DNA from: Pomphorhynchus laevis
Taxonomy: Eukaryota > Acanthocephala > Palaeacanthocephala > Echinorhynchida > Pomphorhynchidae
Length of the DNA: 64,000 nt
Assembly: GCA_012934845.2 (NCBI GenBank)
Contig: WNNJ02000839.1
Coordinates: 1-64,000 of the forward strand
Direction: 5' to 3'
Part shown: positions 40,801 through 52,800 of the stretch, in pieces
Layout: each line of letters starts with the position of its first letter
Position numbering within the stretch: position 1 is the stretch's first letter
Program-made: the position numbers and the translations under genes
Notes under the pieces: model-generated
What the model was told of the DNA's origin: nothing
Database searches by the model: none
What the model saw: the letters and a program-made list of their open reading frames with translations, nothing else

Positions 40801-43800
40801 CATATATATGTTATAATAATTATAACGCCTATCTAACAAAAATTAAACCATCAAGTAAATATAAATATATGGATAAAATTGAATTAATAGAATCCTTAAA
40901 TATTTTGATAAATCAAAATTATTTAAAAGTAGGGACATCTATATTTAGACAAGTAAAAGGTGTTCCAATGGGAGGTAATAGTAGCCCAATTATAGCTGAC
41001 TTGTTTTTAAGCTTTATAGAATATGAATTTGTTCATAACTGTGTAAAAACTAAATCTAAACAATATAAATATATGAAATATATGTTTCGATACATTGATG
41101 ATATATGTGTATTTAATTCTAATAATTTTTATTCAATTAGTGAGCACATTTATCCAGAAAGCCTTATTCTTAACAAAACCAATATTAATGATAAAGAAGG
41201 TGTATATCTAGATATGAACATTAAATTAACATTAACTAAAACTACTATTAATTTATATCGTAAAGATGACATATTTAAATTTACAAGAAACATATTTTTG
41301 CATGAGCATTCATGCATACCATATAATATAAAATATAATACATTAAATAATGAAATTTTAAGAATTGCAACAATATGTAATGATATTGGCTTTCTTCAAA
41401 ATCATTTAAATAATTTAATAGATACATATTTTAAACTAGGTTACTATAAAAATAACATCAAGCAGAAAATAGTAAAATATATAAATCAACACAATAATAT
41501 AAAGAATAAATTTAAACTCTTAAGTGGCAAATTTTTATGGATGGATAATAAATAATATACTTTGTATTAGAATAAGATACTAGATAGTTATTTCAGAGGA
41601 AATACATCATTAGCATGTATTTGGCCCCGCTGCTATGTTGGGTAGAGGAGTTAGGGGCCGAAACCTGATAGCATAGCAGTTCCTCCTGATGACCTCTAAT
41701 TCTTATTCTGATACAACGTCTGTTATTTATTAGTCAATTCATAAAAATGACGTTTATTTTAAATTTCATTTTTTTTAACTTGATTTAAATTATAGAAAAT
41801 CTAAAAACAATTATTAATTTTATTATTTAATTATTAAATTTTGATTTAGCATTGTTATGTTTTGTTTATTTTATAATTATATTAAATACGTAGACTCCGT
41901 TAGCTGATTTAATTTGTACAGGTATGTCGTGGTGAAGCGAGAATTGAATCTTCGGGCGAAGCTTTCGGTTTACCACGCAATATTCGTTCCTATCTTAACA
42001 TATGGTCATGAGCTTTGGGTTATGACCGAAAGGATAATATCTCCGAAACAGGCGATAGAAATGGGGTTTCTTCGTGTGTGGTTAGTCTTAGTCTTAGAGA
42101 TAAGGTTATGAATTCGGTCATTCTGGATATACTCAGAGTAAAGTCGCTGCTTCTCCACATCGAAGAAAGTCAGCTGGTGTTGCTAGAGCAGGTTCTGAGG
42201 ATGTCTATAGATCGCCTTTCTCGGAGGAATTTCCAGGCCGGACTCTCTGGAAATAGACCTCGAGGTAGACATCAATACCGGTGGAGAGATCAAATCTCGA
42301 AACTGGCCGAATACCGCCTTGGGTTATCTGAAAGAGAACTCTAGTCTGTCGCCCAGGATCCGATGTCTAAAATAGTTTGGTTCGTGCACTGACTCGACGA
42401 CACAACAGTGATTGACATGAAAAATCTTGTATAGTTTTCTTGTCAAGAAATTGTTGTTGTTGGTACGCATGATTTTATATAAGATTTTATTTAATTTGTA
42501 TCAAGTTATAATAAAAAATTGGAATTTAAAATAAAAGTTAATCGTTATAAATTGACTAATAAATAGCAGATGTTGTATCGGCATAAAAATTAGAGGTCAT
42601 CAGGAGGAATTGCTATGCTATTAGGTTTCGGCACCTAGATCTAACATTACAGCGTAACCAAATACATGCTAATGACATATTTGCTCTGATGAAATTTGAT
42701 TATCTAGTATCTTATTCTAGTACAAATTATATTGTTTATTATTCATTCATAAAAATGTTCCGTTTAAGAGTTTAATTTTTTTATAATATTTCATTAATCT
42801 GTATATTTTACAATTTTTTGTTTGATTTTATTTTTTGTATACTTGTTCAAGATATATCTTAATTAAATTGTCTCGATTAATATATATTCACTACTTAATG
42901 TACAATAAAATTACCTTGTCATGTAATTTACCTTGTCATGTAAAAACCAAATTACCTTGGTTTTTCTTTGCTAATACTTAAATTTTAAATAGTAATGTGG
43001 CATTAAAGTATTTTTTGAATGATTTTTTACATTTCAGCAAAATAATTAATTATCAGCAATAATTACTAATAATTCATAAACAAAAACAAATAATTATTCA
43101 TTATAATTATTATAAACATCACTAATAATCTAGGGTAATTTAATTATCTACAGTAATAGATAATATTTAGAGTAAAAAGCATTGCAATGTTAATTTATCA
43201 AGTGGGCAGCCTAATAAGAAATTAAATAATAAATTAATTCTTTAAAAAATAAATTTAATAAATAAGTGATAGATTCCACTATCACTTTTTCTTGCATCGT
43301 ATATGCGTAAAGAGCCTGTTGCGCCAGTAGAATCTAACCGACCAGGTCCCGTTTGGCTGCTGCTTAATTGTCGATCATTATGTAACCATCTGATGTAAAA
43401 GTATCCTTCGCCTTCAACGACACAGCTTAGTAAAACAGTGTCTCCGACATAAGCAGTAGAATTGGCTGGACCAGCAACAATTACAGGTGACGATAAACGT
43501 TTCACGTCTTAAAAAATTATTTTTTTAGTTAAAAAATTAATTTTTAATTAAAATTTTAAAAAATTAAATAAAATTTTAAAAAATATTTTTTTTATTAAAA
43601 TTAACATTTTTTAATTTTTAAAACGATAATAAAAAGCTGGTGAAGGTTAAAGCTGGTCAATGTTAATTTATTAAGTGGGCAGCCTTATAAGAAATTAAAT
43701 AATAAATTAATTCTTTAAAAAATAAATAATTAATAATAACATTATAACATTATGAATCTTATTGATTATTAAGAATTTGTAGGAATTCTAATTTAATTAA

Positions 43801-46800
43801 AATCGCAATTAGCAAACAACCGGGAATTTTCATAAAATTCCATATCATGTTATAAATTTATAACATGATATGGTAGCTCTAATTGTATAAATTACAGTAT
43901 GCACTTGTTATTTTGAGATACATAAAGACAATCGTCTTTAGCGATAAACAACGTTTATTAAGTTTATTATAACAAGCCTCTTTTTGAGTAACGTGTAGGT
44001 ACTGAATTCCACGTTGGAACAACAAATCATGAAATACAAGTATTCGCATATTTGTGAGAATTTTCAATTTCAAATGACCGATAAAAAATCCGAACGAATT
44101 TCGTTCAAAGTAAGACGCTGAACTAATCAAAAGACTTGACAATATTTTTGAATAGGGTAACTATTTCGTTGACTGTCTAGAATCCTCGTTAGTGGATGAA
44201 GATATTTTAAAAAAGTATAAGGTTCCATATGTTGGGACGTATTCTTGTATTGTACGAATTTATATTATACGGGCATTCAATCTTCCACCAATGGATCAAG
44301 ATGGCAAAGTTTAGAAAAAATATAATATATTCTATTTACCGACATATTTTTAGTGCGATCCCTACGTTCGCATCATTGCTGGCGATAAATCTGTTAATAA
44401 TAGGAATGATAAATGCATAAATACCTTATCTCCTATATTTGGCAAGTATGCTATGTTAAACATTGAATATTTTTACTTGAATATTACCACTTGATATGAT
44501 ATTTCCTAAACGTGCACAGAGATTGCACTTTTACATAAAATATGGTCGCTATCAAGATATATATAGCATATTTTCTACAACATATTATCAGCATTATTTA
44601 ATTTCACAGATAATTTCGCAACTATAATATAATTTTGATTATCAATATCTACAATTATTTTATATTAAAATAATTATAGATACTACTTCAATAATTGTAT
44701 AAATAAATTAACGACATGACAGTATTCATAAGTCAACTATCTTGTGATAAATAGTTTACAAATATTGAAGTAACATCCTTAGTGAATTCTTAATAAATAT
44801 TGTAGTAATGCAATAATTCTGTAATGTTTTTGTATTCATTTTCCACCATTCATCAAAAGAATTTAATTATACAATCAACAGATATTTAATTATTCAATCC
44901 CGGATTCCACACCCTGCCAGGGATGGTTACCATACGTGCCTTGTAACTTTTCTGCAAACTACAATTTTCAGGGCTCAGGCCAGGTACTCGTCGTGAAATG
45001 TAGGTAGGAGTCAGCAGCTGATGAGACCCACTCAGCTGATTAATAGCATCCTGCTGTATCTAAATAGGAACAATACATGTGAGGATAATATCGTGCCACA
45101 ACCAGAAGAATTTCAACTAAAAGATGCGATCAAGTTAAATTAAAAACATTCATTGCAAGTGGCAGCATGAAAAACAATGATCCAGCTAGCGGATCACACA
45201 CATATAGTATGCTTCTAATAGATCGTTAGAATACGATCCCCTACCCAAAATAATATACAAAAATGCATATATACACCACTGGAGCAGTTAGCCTAATGGA
45301 TGTAGCGTTGAATAACGATACAAACGTCATGAGTTCGAATCCGATCAGCGCCAGTGTACGGAGAAAATCAGCACAAATCTGTCCTGAGTTCAAATCCTAT
45401 ACCATAGTGATACAGACGTCTTGAGTGTAAATCCGATACTATCGCGATACAGAGTCCTGAGTTCAGATCCGGTCAGCACCAGCGTACAGAGTAAGCAGAT
45501 AATAAGGGTCGAAACGTGAAATGTAAGTCTATTTCAGCATCTGATGGGACTCACCCATGCTGATTAGTAGAATTCTGCTCTATCAAAAATTGGATCAATG
45601 CCCGTGAAGATATTGTTTCGACCCTTATTATCTGATTACTCCGTACACAGGTGCTTATCAGACTTGAACTCAGGACGTCTAAATCGCGCTTAAAATTCTA
45701 TATCAACTAGGTTGGCTGCTCCAGTGGTGTAGATATACATTTCTGTATATTACTTTTTGGTAGGGGATGATCCGGCTAGCAGATCATACACCATAGGTAG
45801 GTTTCTAATATATCGTTAGAATACGATCCCCTACTAAAAATATTATACAGAAATGTATATATACACCACTAAAGTTTATTTAGTTTAGCAGCTCCATAAA
45901 CAATGTATTACTAAGTAATTACAGCCAAGCTGATTGAATAACAGCCAAGCGGGCTAAAGTTTTAACTTTTAGATATCTTGCGAAATGAATTCTGAAGTTA
46001 ATCATTCCCAGAAATATTAAAATTGATAAAATTTGAATACAATTTTTGTAGTAATGCAATAATTCTGTAATGCTTTTGTATGAGTTTTCCAACATTCATC
46101 AAAAGAATTTAATTATACAATCAACAAAAAATAAATATTTACTTATAACCCATACTTTATAAACATCAATAATTATCGATAAGTTATATAATAAAGATAG
46201 TATTTAGAGTTAGAATCATTTCGATAGCAAATCTATTAAGTGGATAATTTAATAAAAATTTTAAAAATAAAATTTTTAAATTTTTAATATTATTGATTAT
46301 TAAATATATATAGGAATTCTTGTTGTCATAAAATTACAATATTTAAACAATAACATATATCACAAAATAATTTTGCATTATTATTTAAAATTTAATAATT
46401 TTTAATATTAATAATTGATTTTTAATTGATTTTTAATTGAATTTTGAATTTTGATATTTTCTAGATTAATCAAAATTGTAGTAAATATCATATATTAATT
46501 ACGATAATATGAAATTAATAAATATAATTGTAAAATTAATATGGCTCTTTTTTCTAACTTAACAGTTTCTACAAATGTTATTATTTTTAATATTATTAAC
46601 TTTTTATGTTATTGCTATAGATTATTTCTTTAATAAAATAGTATAAAATAATGATAAAAAAGATAACTATAATATTAAAATAATATTAGAGATAAACATT
46701 ATTTTAATTAAAAATATCAATTTCTTTCGTCTTTATAGATTTGTAAATTTATGGAAACTAAAAATAGTGAAAATAGTTTTAGTCAAAAATTTTGATAGCT

Positions 46801-49800
46801 TCTGCTATATAAATATTTACCAAAATCTTAAGATTTTGTAAATCTTCAGAAATTTACAATCTAATTATAATAACTGATTTGTCAAATACCTTCGACAAAT
46901 CAATTAATGAGCTATTCTGGGTCGAGGAGTTAGGGGCCGAAACCTGATAGCATTTCAATTCCTCCTGATGACCTCTAATTCTTATTCTGATACAACATCT
47001 GTTATTTATTAGTCAATTCATAAAAATGACTTTTATTTTAAATTTCAATTTTTTATTTTAACTTGATTTAAATTATAGAAAATCTAAAAACAATTATTTA
47101 TTTTATTATTTAATTATTAAATTTTGATTTAACATTATTATGTTTTGTTTATTTTATAATTATATTAAATACGTAGACTTAGTTAGCTTATTTGATTTGT
47201 ATAAAATATTTTGTCATTATATTCTCATTAATTTGTATAAAATAATGATAAAAGAGATAACTATAATATTAATATAATATTAGAGATAAACATTATTTTA
47301 ATTAAAAATATCAGTTCTACTTAAAAGATAATACTTAAAAATTCAGTTTTTTACATTTTTTCTATTATTTAAAAAAAGATTTATTTTAACGTGGCAAATG
47401 CGTGCCAGCGCACGCTTACATGACAACAACAAAACAAGACTGTGAACGGAGGAGGTGTTTGAATGTGATAAAGAAGGGAGCGCGGCGGACGTCGAGAGGG
47501 AGTTGATTCCAGGCGAGTGAGGCGGCGACGAGGAAGGATCGGAGACCGTAGTTGTTGGAGTAATTAGGAACGTGGAGTAAGAGGGTATGACAGGAACGAA
47601 GCGATAGCGAGGTGGGGCGAGTATCGTCTAAGAAAGGAAGGTTGATGAACGATGGGGAGCCGACAGCGATGAGACGAAAAGTAACGAGAAGAAGGCGGAG
47701 TTTGATGCGGATGTGAATGGTGGGCCAGGAGAGTTGGGCAAAATATGTGGATGTGTGGTCGAAGCGACGGAGACGAAAGAGCACTCGAACGGCGGTGTTG
47801 ATTATTCGTTGTAGGGGTAGGATGATGGATTTTGGAGAATTGGCGAAAAGGCTAAGGCAGTAATCGATTTTAGGGAAAAGAAGCGATGAAAGAAGAGACA
47901 TACAAGAACGGAAGTCGATAAGGGGGCGGATACGGCGGATGTCACGGAGAATTAAGTTAGATGAGCGGACCTTGTCACGGACGAAGGGTTTAAGGGAAAG
48001 GTGATTATCGAAATGGAAGCCTAAGAAAGTGAGATTGTGGACTATGGGGATGATCGATTAGGCAAAATATACAGTGGGAGGAGATATGTTTGGTTTAAGG
48101 GGGAGGATCTACATTATTTTGGACTTATCGGGGTTTAGAACGAGATGGAGATTGGAGTGACGTTTGTAGATAGAAGAAAGACAGTTGGGGGCAGAAATGC
48201 CGATATCGTGTATGCGATACGCGGGTGCATGAGCATAGATTAGAATGTCAACGGCGTATTGCATGACCTTAAAGGAAAGGTTTGATAAACGGAGATAGAT
48301 CGCCAAGCAGAAGAGAGAAAATCAGGGGACCTAGGACTGAACCTTGTGGGACCCCGCAAAAAATAGGGATGGGAGGGGAGGATGATGAATTAGAACAGAC
48401 GCGAAAGGAACGGTCGGATAGATATAAGGCAAACCATGCTACGGAGGAGGAAGAAAAGCCGTAATCATAACGAAGGCGAGAAAGGAAGGACGGAGTGGTC
48501 GACAATGTCGAATGCGGAGGAGAGGTCGAGGGAGATGAGAACACTATATAGAGCCTTGTCTCGAGAAATGAGTAAGTCGTTGTACACTTTTATGCATGCG
48601 ATTTCTGTGGAGTGATTAGAGCGGAAAGCGGATTGGAAAGGAGGGTACAGATTGGATGAGGAGAGATAAGCGTTGATCTGTATTAAGATGAGGCGTTCTA
48701 AGAGCTTAGAAAGAGTAGGGAGTAGTGAAATGGGGCGATAGCTATTTGGAAGGGAGGGGTCGAGCGATTGCAAATTTCCAGTGTGAAGGGAAGATACGAC
48801 TGCGGATGGACGAGTTAAACTATGTTGTGAGAAATGGAGATATCGATGAGCATATAGATTTTAATATGTGAGTAGGCAGGGGATCAGCATGTGAGGTTTT
48901 GTTAGGCAAGGACATGAGGACAGATGATACTTCTGTAGGTGAGACAAGGAAAAGATGAAAAAGTTCCGGAAGGAGGAGGCTAGACTGGGCAGAGTGGGAT
49001 AGGATGGAGACCGGGGTGTGAGAGAGCAGCGTGGATACTTTAGTCTGGAGAAATGACGAATAATCATTGGCATTGATGTTGCACGGCGAAGAGGAGCGAG
49101 CAAGGATTGAGTTAAAAGTATGCCAGAGAGTCTTAGAGTTGAATGAAGTGATGATTTTATGCTGCCAGAAGGAGTTGCATTTGGTACGTAGTAGGTTGAG
49201 ATGAGACCGGCAAAGAGCAAGATAGGAATCACGGAAAGTGATATGTGCTTATTGGAAAGGTTGCAGATTAGTTTGTTGGCACAAAAACCACATGCGAAGT
49301 CTTCTTTAGCCTTATTCTTGTCGCAGGCGATTGTTGTCCAGACGCTGCAGTCGTGTATCGAGCACTGTACTTGCAGTTGTCCATAGTTGGTGTCGGTCTT
49401 AGTTGTTTTCTTACGTCCTCCCATAAACTTGTAAGAATGTATTTCAATCAATTTTTCAACCGATGGTTGTCGTCGATTGTTGTCGTCGATGTTGTCGTCG
49501 ATGTAGATAATGTCGTTGTATGTATATTAGATTGTATTTACTTTAGATTGTGTATATTAATCTTGTATGTATAATAGATCCCAATTTTTACAGGTAATTT
49601 TTTTCTATAGCAATAACATTTTTAATGTTATTGCTATAGAAAAAAATTACCTGTAAAAGAAATAAAAATTACATGTAAAAGAAAAAAATTACCTGTAAAA
49701 GAAATAAAAATTACCTGTAAAAGAAATAATCAATAGCAATAACATTAAAAATGTTATTGCTATTGATTATTTCTTTAATAAAATAGTATAAAATAATGAT

Positions 49801-52800
49801 AAAAAAGATAACTATAATATTAAAATAATATTAGAGATAAACATTATTTTAATTAAAAATATCAATTTCTTTCGTCTTTATAGATTTGTAAATTTATGGA
49901 AACTAAAAATAGTGAAAATAGTTTTAGTCAAAAATTTTGATAGCTTCTGCTATATAAATATTTACCAAAATCTTAAGATTTTGTAAATCTTCAGAAATTT
50001 ACAATCTAATTATAATAACTGATTTGTCAAATACCTTCGACAAATCAATTAATGAGCTATTCTGGGTCGAGGAGTTAGGGGCCGAAACCTGATAGCATTT
50101 CAATTCCTCCTGATGACCTCTAATTCTTATTCTGATACAACATCTGCTATTTATTAGTCAATTTAATTGATTTATTAATCAATTGATGATGATACAACAT
50201 GTATTTTAATCAAGATGTATTTTTAAAATCATTAGCGGAAAGTTTTTATAGATGGATAATAAATAATATACTTTGTATATAAAAAGATACTGTGTTATCA
50301 TATTTAATGAGAGGAAATACATCATTAGCATGTATTTGGCCCCGCTGTTATGTTGGGTAGAGGAGTTAGGGGCCGAAACCTGATAGCATAGCAGTTCCTC
50401 CTGATGACCTCTAATTCTTATTATGATACAACGTCTGTTATTTATTAGTCAATTCATAAAAATGACTTTTATTTTAAATTTCAATTTTTTATTTTAACTT
50501 GATTTAAATTATAGAAAATCTAAAAACAATTATTTATTTTATTATTTAATTATTAAATTTTGATTTAGCATTATTATGTTTTGTTTATTTTATAATTATA
50601 TTAAATACGTAGACTCAGTTAGCTGATTTAATTATTTCGTCTCCATATCGTTATGCTTATCATTTAGAATATTTGAAATGAAATTGTCAATTCCAAGTGA
50701 AAGTCTGTTGGTAATTCAAGTAAAGGATTGGAATTATTTAATGCATGACAACCTAATTGGACAAACTGTCATTGATTTAGAGGACAGGATTTTGGCTAGG
50801 GGTCATGCAACATGTGGCGTTCCTCAATTCTATGAAAGGTGTATTTAATTTAAAATATATGTCGTAACTTAATAAAAACGCAGTAATATGTTAAATAAAA
50901 TATTATATATTTGATACTTAATTTTAATCGCAGTTTTAATCAAAATTTGAAATTACAAATTTTATTGTTTGTCATTAGAATGACACTGTAAACTTGAAAT
51001 AAAATCCTATCCCAAATTCGCTTTTACTTTGAAAGTTTATTTTTGTATAATTTTTTAAATATATTTTATTTTAATAGCACTGTCAATACATTATTCGTTT
51101 GTGTAATGTTTATTTATATAAATATATTTATTTGCATAATAAATATATTATGAACAAATATATGCTAGAACAAATAAAACCTTCAACTTTTAAAATCCGT
51201 AGCGATTATGAACCAATCTACTTTATGACAAAGATAAATAGTTTATTAGAACGCTTAAATATTCTAAAATAAGCATGTGGACATGCACTGTGCATTCTTA
51301 ACGTGCTTTATTATAGATTATTCTGAAATAGTCACAGAGAATGACATAAAGCTTAATAAATTACAATATTATCTTACGGTCAAATGATTATCACTCAAAT
51401 TATTGAATTTATGTAAAAGGATATATTTATTAATAAAATATAAATTAAAACATCCTAATTTATATTTCTTTGAAGGCTTCACTGCTTGCCAAGCCGCCGT
51501 TGTATTTACTAAGATAATGTTATCTTTGCTTTCTTCAGTATATTTCTACAGCAAATCGAACCTTTAAATCAATTATTAGTTAATAATTACAAAAGAGAAA
51601 TCACAATGATGCTGTAAAGACAAGTTTCGTTAATTTTTATATTCTTTTGTAAAATATATTTTTAGTTTTGCGGATTTATAATTAAAAAATAATAATTTAT
51701 AAAAAAAAACTTTCTATAAATTTAAACACTTATGATATACAATTATCGCCATTATCATTGATAATGGCAAGCAGGTGCGTCGCCGAAATTTCAGAAATAA
51801 ATGTCTTCTCACCTTTATTAGTCGTTAACTATAATAATTAGGAACAAATTTCCAATATAAATACATTTTTCATCCTATTAGTTCCAGTTTAACTTTTTAC
51901 TAATTTCTGGAAATTTTCTTTGTTGTCGAAAATGTACAATTGCGACAGACCGAACGATCAGAACAATCGCAAATGTCCAAATGTCATTCGATTCTTATTC
52001 TCGTATGATTAAAGAATGCAATTATTCACAATATTAATACCACATTTTTTATCACATTTCTTGCGTATTTTGTATTCTCATTTTTGTATTTTGTATTCTC
52101 ATAAAACGTATAGATACTTTTGTAATTCAGTTGCGGAATTAACAAATGGAGAGACTCGGTTACTCCTCATCAACTACTTATTCAGTTGTGTGAAGAACGC
52201 AATATTCCAGTAGATATTTTACTTAATGGAATAAATTCTAAAATCAAGATACTGAATAAAGTTCTAACAATTGATAATTTTGGTATTTTAAAAATGTTTA
52301 ATTCTACAATTTCAAATTGTAGAGCAATTAAGATCTTACCAATTTCTTGATGATTCTACAATCGAGCAATCTTTATGTCTACATGTGATTCACTTGATAG
52401 GAGCTGTTAAGGAGCATGTTGAAAGTCGGCCGCTTATCAATCCTGTGCATCCCCGACTAGAACAGGTACCAGCAGTTAAATGATTGAAAATTTGAAGTAA
52501 ATATAGATTTTAGTCAATGCATAAATTCAAATCTTTAATGCATTTGTATTGCAAATCTTTAAAATATTTAAATATCTTGACAAGCAAAAAAGATTGAAAA
52601 CGTTAGACGCGGTTGATGCGTCTAATGCATTTAATCGAATAACTAGAAAGGTTGCACTACATAATATTTTGAGTACATATGCCCAGAATTACCATGTGCA
52701 CTTCGTAATGTATACGCTTCCCACAGCAAAGCTTGTTTTAAGATGTAATATAATGACGTCCATTAAGACAGATAACTGCATTCGTAATAGCCGGATTTTC

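Noticed and set aside
41590-41700. Hammerhead ribozyme in the Naiad-like terminal repeat
   Set aside because: CTGATGA and GAAA are present, but stem II would need AGAGG to pair with CCTCT while also supplying the G of GAAA, and stem I next to CTGATGA does not pair. The full consensus does not fit.
45277-45356. Functional tRNA gene
   Set aside because: It has A/B boxes and an acceptor-like stem but no proper anticodon arm, and it lies in a repeated SINE context.
48282-48464. + strand ORFs at 48.28 and 49.2-49.6 kb
   Set aside because: Antisense to the CR1/L2-like LINE, with no independent signal.
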